Positions 7,395 through 15,559 are shown, numbered from the stretch's first letter. The stretch: 64,000 nucleotides of DNA from Actinomycetes bacterium (GCA_021850325.1 JAJZMF010000026.1:62001-126000), one strand, 5' to 3'. Notes: generated by a model not told the origin, from the sequence alone. A program made the numbers and translations.

Positions 7395-8469
7395 TGTCTG
7401 CACCTCCGGCGCTCAAGGGCAGGCGGATGGTGAAAGTGGAACCCTGGCCCTCTGCTGAGGTGAGCGTAACGTCGCCTCCGTGGTAGGCGGCCACGTGACG
7501 GACGATAGCCAAGCCGAGGCCGGTGCCTCCAGTCCAACGCGACCGGGCGCGGTCCACACGGTAGAAGCGCTCGAAGATGCGTTCCTGGTCCCTCTTGGGC
7601 ACCCCGATACCCTGGTCGCTCACCTCGATGCAGGCCAAGTGGTCGTGCTGTTCGGCCTTGACCGTGACCGAGCCCCCGGGTTCGGAGTACTTGATGGCGT
7701 TGTCCACCAGGTTCGCGATGGCCGACGCCAGGTCACGGCGGTTGGCTGCGACCCAGATGCCGCTCTCGACCGGGCTTATGTGCAGTGTGATGCCGCGTGC
7801 CGCCGCAGTGTCCCCGAAGCCCTCGACGGCCTCGTCCACCACGCCCGCCAGCCGTACGGGCACCAGGGTGCCCGTACCACCTGCCTCGATCCGGGAAAGG
7901 TCGAGGAGGTCGTCGACCAGGCGCGAGAAGCGGCGGGCCTCGGAGCCGAGCCGGGCCGTGAGACGCGAGACCACCTCGGGGTCGTCCTCGCCATCGAGCG
8001 TCTCGGCCAGCAGGCTGAGAGCCCCCAGCGGCGTCTTCAGCTCGTGGCTCAGGTTGGCCACGAAGTCCCGCCTGACCGCTTCCAGGCGTCTCAGCTCGGT
8101 GACGTCGTCGACAAGGGCCACAGCCCCCGTCGGCCGTGACCGCTCCCCGAGCGGGTAGGCCCGCAGGTCCAGGGTGTGCCGGGTAGGCGAGTACAGGTCG
8201 AGCACCTCGGCATGGTCCTGGCCGGAGAGCGCCCGGGCCAGGGCGGCTTCGAGGGCATTGGCGGCCAGTACGTCACCGCTGTGGGCGCTCAACAGGCGGG
8301 CGCACTGGGCGTTGCGCAGGAGCACCCGGCCCTGGTCGTCACAGACGACCACGCCCTGGTTCGTATGGTCGAGGGCCTCGGTCAGAAGAGCCAGAAGGCC
8401 CAGGGGATCCGGGGCCGCGGGCGGGGCGGCCGCACCGGAGGGTGGTACCGCGGCAGGCTCCGCGCTCAA
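7387..8469 (-). CDS. Sensor histidine kinase, SenX3/PhoR-like, without membrane segments
   Basis: Predicted 360-residue kinase. After a Pro/Ala-rich start there is a PAS-like domain (about 30-120), then a HisKA domain with His142 in LSHELKTPLGA, and a HATPase domain with the N box (NLVDNAIKYS), G1 (VSDQGIGVP), F box (ERFYRVDRARS) and G2 (GTGLGLAIV). SenX3 and PhoR normally carry N-terminal TM helices; none is seen here, so the protein should be cytoplasmic. It starts with TTG, whose TTGA overlaps the stop of the upstream phosphatase gene, and its own end overlaps the regulator start. Three genes are thus tightly coupled. Confidence 0.93.
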   Translation of the reverse strand: MSAEPAAVPPSGAAAPPAAPDPLGLLALLTEALDHTNQGVVVCDDQGRVLLRNAQCARLLSAHSGDVLAANALEAALARALSGQDHAEVLDLYSPTRHTLDLRAYPLGERSRPTGAVALVDDVTELRRLEAVRRDFVANLSHELKTPLGALSLLAETLDGEDDPEVVSRLTARLGSEARRFSRLVDDLLDLSRIEAGGTGTLVPVRLAGVVDEAVEGFGDTAAARGITLHISPVESGIWVAANRRDLASAIANLVDNAIKYSEPGGSVTVKAEQHDHLACIEVSDQGIGVPKRDQERIFERFYRVDRARSRWTGGTGLGLAIVRHVAAYHGGDVTLTSAEGQGSTFTIRLPLSAGGADNG

Positions 8470-8942
8470 ACCCGCTCCGCTCCGACCGGCGCTGTGTAGG
8501 TGGCCGAGGAGAACCTGCCTTCAGCACCGGCGAGGGCCCACACCGAGCCCTTGGCCTGCTTCGGGTTCGGCCCCAGGTCCACGTGGTCCTCATCTGCCAA
8601 GCTGACCAGGACCTCGACGATCACGTCGCCGTGGGTGCACAGTGCCACGTCCTGTCCGGCGAGCTGGCGCACGAGCTGCACGGCAGCGGAGCGTTGGCCC
8701 TCGGCCAGCGCCTCGTCCACCTCGAGGGGGATGCCCCGGTGGCTGGCCAGGGGGGCCAGCGTCTGCTGGCAGCGCAGGTAAGGGCTGCAGATGACCCTGC
8801 TCACGGTGGCCAGCCCTTCGGCCACTGCCACCAGGCTCTCCGCCTGCCTGGCGCCGTGACCGGTCAAAGGCCGCAGAAGGTCGTCCCCCGACCAGTCCTT
8901 GCGGGCCTTCGCCAGGGCGTGACGAACCAGCAACAGCGGCAC
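8466..8942 (-). CDS. SixA/MutT1-C-like histidine phosphatase
   Basis: A 158-residue histidine phosphatase (RHG fold). The GTG start at 8942 gives MPLLLVRHALAKARKDW, with catalytic His8 in the RHA motif; the second His is H104 in LCTHGDV. The block GDDLLRPLTGHGARQAESL closely resembles the C-terminal phosphatase domain of mycobacterial MutT1 and also SixA, which removes phosphate from phosphohistidine. A longer reading upstream has no plausible motif. Its stop overlaps the start of the kinase gene, so it is the first gene of a phosphatase-kinase-regulator operon. The substrate could be a phosphohistidine in the signalling pathway or a nucleotide product. The start codon is moderately sure. Confidence 0.88.
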   Translation of the reverse strand: MPLLLVRHALAKARKDWSGDDLLRPLTGHGARQAESLVAVAEGLATVSRVICSPYLRCQQTLAPLASHRGIPLEVDEALAEGQRSAAVQLVRQLAGQDVALCTHGDVIVEVLVSLADEDHVDLGPNPKQAKGSVWALAGAEGRFSSATYTAPVGAERV

Positions 8943-9111
8943 CCTGACAATCTTGGCAGAACGGAGGCCGCCGGGCGCAGGCGACAAAGGGCACGTCGGC
9001 GACCACTGAGCGTGCGGGAAGGGATGGAAAACCGAGACGTTGGCCGCACCAGGCGTCGAAGAGACCGGCGGTGACGAGCTTGACGGGCGGCCGGGCCCTA
9101 GCTTGTGGGGC

Positions 9112-10350
9112 GTGCAGGCCAAGCAGGCGGGCGGACGGGGGCGCACCCGCCAGCGCCTGCTCTTCGAGATCGGTGCGGCGGCGCTGACCCTGGGTGTGCT
9201 GGTCGTACTGTTCGTCGTTTACGACCTGTGGGGCACCGGGATAGCCGAGGGCCGCAGCCAGGTGGCCCTCGCCCGTCAGTTCGGGACCGAGCTGCACCGC
9301 TCCGAGCGCCTGCCTGCCGCCGGGGCGACAGGGGTGCCGGCGGGCGCCAGGGACGCCTCCAACCGGTCGTCCGCCCCGGCGCAGGGCCACCGGCCCGCCC
9401 CGGCCGAGGTGCAGGCGCGCCGACCCCTCACGACCGGTGGGGCGAAAGGCACTGCCCGGCCCGGCGTGCCGGGTGCCACGCGCCCTGTGGTACTGGTACC
9501 GCCCCCGGGGGGCGCGCTCGACCACCTGCTCATCCCGGCCATCGGAGTCGACCGCTACGTGGTCCAGGGGGTCGACGAGGCCGACCTGCAGATGGGCCCT
9601 GGCCATTACCCGGGGACCGCTCTGCCGGGCCAGGCCGGCAACGTGGCGATCGCCGGCCACCGCACCACCTTCGGGGCCCCCTTCTTCGACCTGAACGCCC
9701 TGAAGGCCGGGGACTTCGTCTACATCACCGACACCTCGGGGACCACGTGGGTCTACCGGGTGCAACGCCAGTGGGTGGTGGCTCCCACCGACGTGGCGGT
9801 GCTGACCCGGACAAGGACACCCGAGCTCACGCTTACGACCTGCAACCCGCGCTTCGAGGCGACCACGCGCCTGGTGGTCCGTGCCGCGCTGGCCGGTCGC
9901 ATCGCCGCCGGGGCCAAGCTTGCAAGGGGACTGGCCCTGGCCGCCGGGGCTCCGGCGGCGCCGCCCCACCACCAGGGCAAGAGCACCGCCGTGGCGGCGG
10001 TGGCCGCTCCGGCACCGCGGGTGCCCGCGGGGCAGGACGGTGGCCCCACGGCAGCCGGCGGGGTGCACGACCCGGCCGTGTCACTACCCGGGACGAGCAC
10101 ACCCGCCCCGGTGCTCGAACGTTCCACCACGCCCTCCCTGGCCCGTCCGCCTGCCGGTGCCTGGAGCTGGGTGGGGGCAGCCGGGTGGGGCCTGCTGGCG
10201 CTCATGGTGTGGACAGCAGCCCGGGTGGCGGGTGCGAGGCGCCGGCGGTGGGCCAAGCTGGGCACGGTGGGGGCGGGCGCATTGGTGGCCCTGGTCCCGG
10301 TGTGGTTCCTCTTCGAGAACCTGGTGAGGCTGCTGCCAGCGAACTTCTGA
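9112..10350 (+). CDS. Class E-like sortase with C-terminal membrane helices
   Basis: About 412 residues from the GTG at 9112 (a TTG at 9040 is an alternative). Order: basic N-terminus, TM helix (about 17-40), Ala/Pro-rich linker, sortase domain (about 140-265) and a C-terminal part with two further TM helices (about 340-405). Catalytic residues are His183 (AGHRTT), Cys244 (TLTTCNPRF) and Arg253 (TTRLVV). The TLTTCNP signature fits actinobacterial class E enzymes, which join LAxTG-type proteins to the wall. The extra membrane helices are unusual, and no sortase substrate or pilin is seen in the window. It lies between the phosphatase and Nudix genes on the opposite strand. Confidence 0.88.
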   Translation: MQAKQAGGRGRTRQRLLFEIGAAALTLGVLVVLFVVYDLWGTGIAEGRSQVALARQFGTELHRSERLPAAGATGVPAGARDASNRSSAPAQGHRPAPAEVQARRPLTTGGAKGTARPGVPGATRPVVLVPPPGGALDHLLIPAIGVDRYVVQGVDEADLQMGPGHYPGTALPGQAGNVAIAGHRTTFGAPFFDLNALKAGDFVYITDTSGTTWVYRVQRQWVVAPTDVAVLTRTRTPELTLTTCNPRFEATTRLVVRAALAGRIAAGAKLARGLALAAGAPAAPPHHQGKSTAVAAVAAPAPRVPAGQDGGPTAAGGVHDPAVSLPGTSTPAPVLERSTTPSLARPPAGAWSWVGAAGWGLLALMVWTAARVAGARRRRWAKLGTVGAGALVALVPVWFLFENLVRLLPANF

Positions 10351-10375
10351 GGTCGTGGCCGGTTGGCCTCGCTCC

Positions 10376-10861
10376 TCAGTGCCAGCCGAGCTCGGTGTGC
10401 AGAGCGTCGAGCACCACCACGTCCCTGGGGTAGGTGAGCAGCTTGCGCACCTCGTCGAAGGTGCCCCAGCGCACCTCGTCGACCTCGTCCCGGCCGTCCA
10501 CGGTGGGGGCGGGGCCTCCGGGCGGGGCGCCGCCGGCGACGACAGTCATGGACCAGTAGCGCACCACCTTGAGGCGACCGTCCGGAGCGCGGTAGGTGGT
10601 GCTCGGCAGAGGGGACAGGAGCCGGCACTGCAGGCCCGTCTCCTCCAGGACCTCGCGCAGTGCACACTCCTCGTCGCTCTCCCCCGGGAGGGCTTTGCCC
10701 TTCGGCAGGCCCCAGTCGTCGTAGGAAGGCCGGTGCACGGTCACCACCTCGGTCCCTGTGGGGACCCTCCGCCACACCACTCCGCCGGCCGCCCTGACCG
10801 GTCCCGGGCCGAGTGCGCCCGCCGGGGCCGACGTCCGGGCCGCCTCCGCCGCGCTGCTCAC
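10376..10861 (-). CDS. Nudix hydrolase (MutT1-like N-terminal domain only)
   Basis: A 161-residue Nudix protein. The GTG start at 10861 overlaps the ppk1 stop (GTGA). The Nudix box is complete: G(x5)E(x7)REVLEETGL, spanning GKALPGESDEECALREVLEETGL, preceded by VHRPSYDDWGLPKG. In mycobacteria the neighbouring mutT1 product carries such a domain plus a C-terminal histidine phosphatase and hydrolyses oxidised guanine nucleotides and dinucleoside polyphosphates. Here the protein stops after the Nudix fold (…DALHTELGWH), and a matching phosphatase is encoded separately at 8466-8942. Co-translation with ppk1 suggests a role in nucleotide or polyphosphate metabolism. Confidence 0.93.
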   Translation of the reverse strand: MSSAAEAARTSAPAGALGPGPVRAAGGVVWRRVPTGTEVVTVHRPSYDDWGLPKGKALPGESDEECALREVLEETGLQCRLLSPLPSTTYRAPDGRLKVVRYWSMTVVAGGAPPGGPAPTVDGRDEVDEVRWGTFDEVRKLLTYPRDVVVLDALHTELGWH

Positions 10862-13071
10862 AGCGCCGGCGGCACGCCGTCGCCCTGCGCCCGCCGGCGG
10901 GAGCGTGAAAGAGCCAGTTCCTGGAAGTGCTTCTGGGCGTTGAAGTGCTTGACGACCGGGACTTTGCCCCAGGTGCCATCGGGCTGCAGCTCCCAGGCCA
11001 GCTCGTCGTCGGCCAGTACGACCTCCAGGATCTCCCTGAGGCGCGCCTGGACGTGAGGCTCCTGCACGTCGACCAGGGCTTCCACCCGTCGGTCCAGGTT
11101 GCGCTCCATGATGTCCGCGGACCCCATGAGGTAGCGCCCGCCGTCCGGGAGCGCAGGCGCCAGCCCTCCCCGGTCCCGCTCGACCTGCACCGGGGCCCTG
11201 GTGGCACCTGCCGAGCCGTCGCTGAAATAGAAGATGCGTGAGTGCTCCAGGTACCGCCCGACCAGTGACCGCACCCTGATGTTGTCCGACAGGCCGGGCA
11301 CTGCCGGCCTCAGGCAGCACATGGCCCGCACGATGAGGTCCACCTGGGTGCCGGACTGGGAGGCCGCGTAGAGGGCGTCGATCACCTTGCGGTCCACCAG
11401 GTTGTTGACCTTCCACACGATGCGGCCGTCGGCGCCGTAGGAGCTCTCGCGCTCGATGAGCTCGATGATCCTCGATCGCAGCGCGAGCGGTGCCACGACC
11501 AGTTGGCGGTAGGTGGCCTGCCTGCTGTAGCCGGTCAGGAAGTTGAACAGGTCGGTCAGGTCCTCTCCCAGGGCAGGCGAGGAGGTGAGGATCCCGATGT
11601 CCTCGTACAGGCGTGCCGTGGACGAGTTGTAGTTGCCGGTGCCGATGTGGCAGTAGCGGCGGAGCCCGTCGCCCTCCTCCCGCACCACCAGGGCTGTCTT
11701 GGCATGGGTCTTCAGGCCGATGAGCCCGTAGACGACGTGGACTCCCACCTGCTCCAGCGCCCTGGCCCACCCGATGTTCGCCGCCTCGTCGCCCCGGGCC
11801 TTGAGCTCGACCAGGGCCGCCACCTGCTTACCCCTCTCGGCGGCCCGGATGAGGGCCCTGACGACGGGGCTGTCACCCGAGGTGCGGTAGAGGGTCTGCT
11901 TGATGGCCAGCACCTTCGGGTCCCGGGCCGCCTGCTCCACGAACGCCTCGGTCGACATGGCGAAGCTCTCGTAAGGGTGGTGCACCATCACGTCCTCCGC
12001 CCGGACGGCGGCGAATATGTCCACGGGTTCGTCGTCCAGGGGGGCAAGCCGGACGGGGTTCACCGGGGTGAAGGGCTCGTCCTTCAGCTCCGGTCGGTCC
12101 AGGGCGTGGACCGCCCACAGGCCCTCGTAATCGAGCAGGCCGTCGACCTCGTAGACGTCGTCGGGCAGGAGGTCCAGCTCCCGGGCCAGCAGGTCCCGGA
12201 CCTCAGGGCTGAAGCCCCGCTGGACCTGCAGGCAGACGGCGCGACCGAACCGCCGCCGACGCAGCTCCATCTCCACCGCCTCGAGCAGGTCGTCGGCCTC
12301 CTCTTCGGCCAGCGTCAGGTCCGCGTTGCGGATGACCCGGAAGGCGTGGCAGCTCTCGATCTCCATGCCCGGGAAGAGCTCCCCGAGGAAGGCGGCGATC
12401 ACCTGCTCCACGGGCACGAAGCGCTCCCCGTCCGGCAGGGCCATGAACCCGGGCAGCAGTGGCGGCACCTTGACCCGGGCGAACCGACGTTCGCCCCGCT
12501 GAGGGTCCCTGACCATCACCGCCAGGTTGAGGGACAGGTTGGAGATGTAGGGGAACGGATGCCCGGGGTCGACACCGAGCGGGGTCAGGACCGGGAACAT
12601 CTGCGACTCGAAAACGGACTCGGCATGGGCCATGTCCGCAGGGCCGAGGGAGGCCCACTCGACCAGACGGGTGCCATGGCGGGCCAGTTCGGGTACGAGG
12701 GCGTCGGCGTAGGTCGCCGAACGTTCGGCGAGCATCTCCTGCACCCCACGCCGTATGGCCCGCAGCTGGCTGGGCACCGAGAGCCCGTCGGCAGCCGTGC
12801 CCGAGACCCCGGCCGCCAGCTGGTCCTTGAGGCCTGCCACCCGGACCTGGAAGAACTCGTCCAGGTTGCTGGAGAAGATGGCCAGGAACTTGGCCCGTTC
12901 CAGCAGCGGTTGGTCCGGGGAAGCCGCCAGGGCCAGCACCCGACGGTTGAAGTCCAGCCACGACAGCTCCCGGTTGAGGTAGCGCCGCTCTCCGCCCGGG
13001 TGGAGACCTTGGTCAGCTCCACCTTCGACGGCACCTGTGGCGAGGCTTGTGTCGGTTGGCACAGGCCTCAC
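10858..13071 (-). CDS. ppk1: Polyphosphate kinase 1
   Basis: Makes inorganic polyphosphate from ATP, reversibly. 737 residues is normal for PPK1. The N-domain begins RYLNRELSWLDFNRRVLALA, then come the head domain (FSSNLDEFFQVRVAGL), the catalytic core with VLAIKQTLYRTSGDSP, the autophosphorylated His in RYCHIGTGNYN, and the ALVELKARGDE and RIWKVNN-like C-terminal segments. The GTG at 13071 is followed by another possible GTG nine bases on; either leaves the domain whole. It is co-translated with the Nudix gene. The two-component system about 3.5 kb downstream is of a phosphate-sensing type, so regulation by phosphate is plausible. Confidence 0.96.
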   Translation of the reverse strand: MRPVPTDTSLATGAVEGGADQGLHPGGERRYLNRELSWLDFNRRVLALAASPDQPLLERAKFLAIFSSNLDEFFQVRVAGLKDQLAAGVSGTAADGLSVPSQLRAIRRGVQEMLAERSATYADALVPELARHGTRLVEWASLGPADMAHAESVFESQMFPVLTPLGVDPGHPFPYISNLSLNLAVMVRDPQRGERRFARVKVPPLLPGFMALPDGERFVPVEQVIAAFLGELFPGMEIESCHAFRVIRNADLTLAEEEADDLLEAVEMELRRRRFGRAVCLQVQRGFSPEVRDLLARELDLLPDDVYEVDGLLDYEGLWAVHALDRPELKDEPFTPVNPVRLAPLDDEPVDIFAAVRAEDVMVHHPYESFAMSTEAFVEQAARDPKVLAIKQTLYRTSGDSPVVRALIRAAERGKQVAALVELKARGDEAANIGWARALEQVGVHVVYGLIGLKTHAKTALVVREEGDGLRRYCHIGTGNYNSSTARLYEDIGILTSSPALGEDLTDLFNFLTGYSRQATYRQLVVAPLALRSRIIELIERESSYGADGRIVWKVNNLVDRKVIDALYAASQSGTQVDLIVRAMCCLRPAVPGLSDNIRVRSLVGRYLEHSRIFYFSDGSAGATRAPVQVERDRGGLAPALPDGGRYLMGSADIMERNLDRRVEALVDVQEPHVQARLREILEVVLADDELAWELQPDGTWGKVPVVKHFNAQKHFQELALSRSRRRAQGDGVPPAL

Positions 13072-13185
13072 GCTATCGCCGCGAGCGGCCGTGGCCCCGG
13101 ACGGTGCCCCGGAGCCGGCCTGGTGGCACGACGACGGGCTTCTCCAGTGCGCGGCCTGCAGACGGCGTCTACGCGGGGGCCCCGT

Positions 13186-13497
13186 TCAGGCCTCCGGTGG
13201 CGTGCTGAGCCCGTCCTCTTCGGCTTCGGGCATCCCGAGGTCCCACTCGAGGAGCACGTTCTCCCGCTCGGCATCGCGGATGATACGTTCCCGGTTGCGC
13301 CGGAACTGGGGGTCGTGGGGCGGCAGCAGCAGCAGCCGGGCCAGTACGCGTTGGCGCAGCTCCTCGATGAGGTTGCGGTCACCGAAGTCGGAGTCGACCC
13401 GCCAGTGCGGGGCGACAGGGCCGAGGTAGACCACCCTGATATGACCCCGTGGCGGCCCGGCGTTTTCGACTTGCTGGCTGGACATGGGGCCGAGCAT
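13186..13497 (-). CDS. Conserved small protein of unknown function
   Basis: About 103 residues from the ATG at 13497; a second ATG at 13485 is equally possible. The folded-looking core is GHIRVVYLGPVAPHWRVDSDFG followed by a charged helical region (LIEELRQRVLARLLLLPPHDPQFRRNRERIIRDAERENVLLEWDLG) and an acidic tail. No TM segment, metal site or known domain is visible. It lies between ppk1 and leuA on the same strand, 58 bases after the leuA stop in gene order, so it may be transcribed with leuA. The even mix of hydrophobic and charged residues supports a real protein. Confidence 0.6.
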   Translation of the reverse strand: MLGPMSSQQVENAGPPRGHIRVVYLGPVAPHWRVDSDFGDRNLIEELRQRVLARLLLLPPHDPQFRRNRERIIRDAERENVLLEWDLGMPEAEEDGLSTPPEA

Positions 13498-13555
13498 AGA
13501 CGCAGGCTGCTGCTCCGCCCGTTGCAGAGGGCTGGGCAGGGCATCCGGCAGTGGC

Positions 13556-15262
13556 TCAGCCCTGGTCCGACGCGGGGCGGCGCAGCCGGTTCGCCGCACT
13601 GATCAGTGCCTGGAGCGAGGCGTCCAGGATGCTCGAGTCCATGCCCACACCCCAGGCGCTCTCACCGTCACGCTCGGCCTCGACGTAGGCGGCGGAGGAA
13701 GCGCCGCTGCCCGACGTCAGCGCGTGCTGGTGGTAGTCGCGCACCGACAGCTCGAGGCCTAGGGAACGCAGCCCGTCGACGAGGGCATCGATCGGGCCGT
13801 TACCTCGGCCCTGGACCGTGCGGTGCTCGCCGTCCACCAGGACCTGGGCTGTCACCTCGGTGATGTGGTCGGTCCCGGAACGCTCGCTCGAGACCTCGGT
13901 GGAAACCAGGCGCAGGCCGCCCGCCTCCTGGCGGAGGTAGGACTTCTCGAAGACCTCCCACATCTGGTCGGGCTTGATCTCGGTACCGGTGGCCTCGGTG
14001 ACGGCCTGCACCGCCTTGGAGAACTCGACCTGGAGCCGGCGCGGCAGGTCCAGGCCGTGCTCGGTGCCCATAACGTAGGCGACGCCGCCCTTGCCCGACT
14101 GGCTGTTGACCCGGATGATGGCCTCGTAGCTGCGTCCCAGGTCCTTGGGGTCGACGGGCAGGTAGGGGACTTCCCACCGGGCGGAGCCGTCGGGCAGTGC
14201 GGCCATTCCCTTCTTGATGGCGTCCTGGTGGGACCCCGAGAAGGCGGTGTAGACCAGGTCACCGACGTAGGGATGGCGGGGGTGGACGGGCATCCGTGTG
14301 GCGTGCTCGGCTACCCGCCGCACCGAGTCGATGTCGTGGAAGTCGAGCTCGGGGTCGACGCCCTGGGACAGCAGGTTGAGCGCCAGGTTGACGATGTCCA
14401 GGTTCCCGGTGCGCTCACCGTTGCCGAAGAGGGTGCCCTCGACCCGGTCGGCGCCGGCCAACAGAGCCATCTCCGCCGCCGCAACGGCCGTTCCCCGGTC
14501 GTTGTGGGGGTGCACGGAGAGCACGAAGGAGCTCCGGTCGGGGAGCCGGCGCCCGAACCATTCGATCACGTCGGCGAACACATTGGGGCTGTAGTTCTCG
14601 ACCGTCGAGGGAAGGTTGAGCACCAAGGGCCTTTCCGGCGATGGTTCGATCACCTCGGCGACGGCCCGGCATATTTCCAGGGCGAAGTCCGGCTCGGTAC
14701 CGGTGAAGCTCTCAGGGGAGTACTCATAGCGCAGCTCGGTGCCGGACAGGTCGTGCTCCAGCTTCCGGCACAGACGGGCGGCGGCCGTCGCTATCTCGAC
14801 GATGCCCTCCCGTTCCTGGCGGAAGACCACCCGGCGCTGCAGCTCCGAGGTCGAGTTGTAGAAGTGGACGATGGCCCTGGGTGCGCCGTCGATGGCCTCG
14901 AAGGTCCGCTCGATCAGCTCGGCCCGGCACTGTACGAGCACCTGTACCGTCACGTCCTCGGGGACCATGTCCTCCTCGATGATGTGGCGGACGAAGTCGT
15001 AGTCGGGGGCCGACGCCGAGGGGAAGCCGACCTCGATCTCCTTCAGGCCGACAGCGATGAGCGTCTCGAAGAGCTCCAGCTTGCGTTCGGGGCTCATGGG
15101 GTCGATGAGCGCCTGGTTCCCGTCCCGCAGGTCGACACTGCACCAGCGTGGGGCCTTGGTCAGCTGGCGCGAGGGCCAGGTCCTGTCGTCCAGGACGAGT
15201 GGCAGCGTGGGGCTGTAGCGCTGGAACGGCATCTGCTTGACGGTTGTCGCTGAGCGGGTCAT
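13556..15262 (-). CDS. leuA: 2-isopropylmalate synthase
   Basis: First committed step of leucine synthesis: acetyl-CoA plus 2-oxoisovalerate gives 2-isopropylmalate. The 568-residue length fits the long actinobacterial LeuA form. The TIM-barrel domain (about 40-330) carries SVDLRDGNQAL (metal ligand Asp), the GFPSAS loop, SVHPHNDRGT (His-x-His metal ligands and Asn) and the GNGERTGNLD motif. The C-terminal regulatory domain (about 430-560), where leucine feedback acts, is present. ATG start at 15262. The upstream region contains a full transcription attenuator with a leucine-rich leader peptide, so expression should depend on charged tRNA-Leu. Confidence 0.97.
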   Translation of the reverse strand: MTRSATTVKQMPFQRYSPTLPLVLDDRTWPSRQLTKAPRWCSVDLRDGNQALIDPMSPERKLELFETLIAVGLKEIEVGFPSASAPDYDFVRHIIEEDMVPEDVTVQVLVQCRAELIERTFEAIDGAPRAIVHFYNSTSELQRRVVFRQEREGIVEIATAAARLCRKLEHDLSGTELRYEYSPESFTGTEPDFALEICRAVAEVIEPSPERPLVLNLPSTVENYSPNVFADVIEWFGRRLPDRSSFVLSVHPHNDRGTAVAAAEMALLAGADRVEGTLFGNGERTGNLDIVNLALNLLSQGVDPELDFHDIDSVRRVAEHATRMPVHPRHPYVGDLVYTAFSGSHQDAIKKGMAALPDGSARWEVPYLPVDPKDLGRSYEAIIRVNSQSGKGGVAYVMGTEHGLDLPRRLQVEFSKAVQAVTEATGTEIKPDQMWEVFEKSYLRQEAGGLRLVSTEVSSERSGTDHITEVTAQVLVDGEHRTVQGRGNGPIDALVDGLRSLGLELSVRDYHQHALTSGSGASSAAYVEAERDGESAWGVGMDSSILDASLQALISAANRLRRPASDQG

Positions 15263-15289
15263 GAGCAGCCTTTCGGTCCCTGAGGTATG

Positions 15290-15320
15290 AAAAAACCTCC
15301 TGGCCAGAGGCGCAGGAGGT
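15290..15320 (-). terminator. leuA attenuator: intrinsic terminator
   Basis: On the minus strand ACCTCCTG pairs perfectly with CAGGAGGT (8 bp, 10-base loop) and is followed at once by six T. It ends 27 bases before the leuA start, so it would stop transcription before the gene. It is one of very few T-tailed terminators in this window. Confidence 0.85.
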
Positions 15321-15323
15321 GGG

Positions 15324-15349
15324 GACGAGCACCGGGTGCGGTGCTCGTC
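15324..15349 (-). promoter_or_regulatory. leuA leader hairpin next to the leader-peptide stop
   Basis: A perfect 10-bp stem (GACGAGCACC with GGTGCTCGTC, loop of 6) begins at the last base of the leader-peptide stop codon. Its position between the leader peptide and the terminator fits the pause/antitermination element of a ribosome-mediated attenuator. The competing antiterminator fold was not resolved by eye. Confidence 0.6.
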
Positions 15350-15387
15350 TAGGTAAGAAGGAGCAGGCTCGTACGAGGTGACTGCAC
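15349..15387 (-). CDS. leuL: leuA leader peptide (12 codons, four consecutive Leu)
   Basis: Short frame GTG to TAG encoding MQSPRTSLLLLT. The Leu codons are CTG, CTC, CTT and CTT in a row; CTT is uncommon in this GC-rich genome, so decoding should be sensitive to its tRNA. A GGGGG stretch lies about 5 bases before the GTG. Ribosome stalling at these codons when leucyl-tRNA is scarce would expose the downstream RNA to refold and let leuA be transcribed. The call is based on position, codon content and the two following hairpins. Confidence 0.8.
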   Translation of the reverse strand: MQSPRTSLLLLT

Positions 15388-15396
15388 AGTGCCCCC

Positions 15397-15425
15397 ATGT
15401 TCCCGGGCCCCGGGCCTGTTGTCAA
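15397..15425 (-). promoter_or_regulatory. leuA promoter
   Basis: Minus-strand TTGACA (15425-15420, perfect -35) is followed after 17 bases by GAACAT (15402-15397, weak -10). Transcription would start a few bases before the leader peptide, giving a very short untranslated lead. Confidence 0.55.
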
Positions 15426-15559
15426 GGGCGGCCCTGGGCTCTCCCCACCCTCCGGCCAGGCCATGTGAACTTGACAAGCGAGAGTGCAGTAGAGTAACCC
15501 TTGCCGACTCCTTCCAGTGCTCTGACTGACCTCCAGCCGCCAGGGAACCGGTCAAGGAT

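Noticed and set aside
13823-15253. Plus-strand 476-codon frame opposite leuA
   Set aside because: Antisense of a certain gene, no recognisable domain.
15471-15495. Perfect TTGACA upstream of whiB with TAGAGT as -10
   Set aside because: The spacer is only 13 bases, too short for a normal promoter; other -10 candidates at 17 bases are poor.
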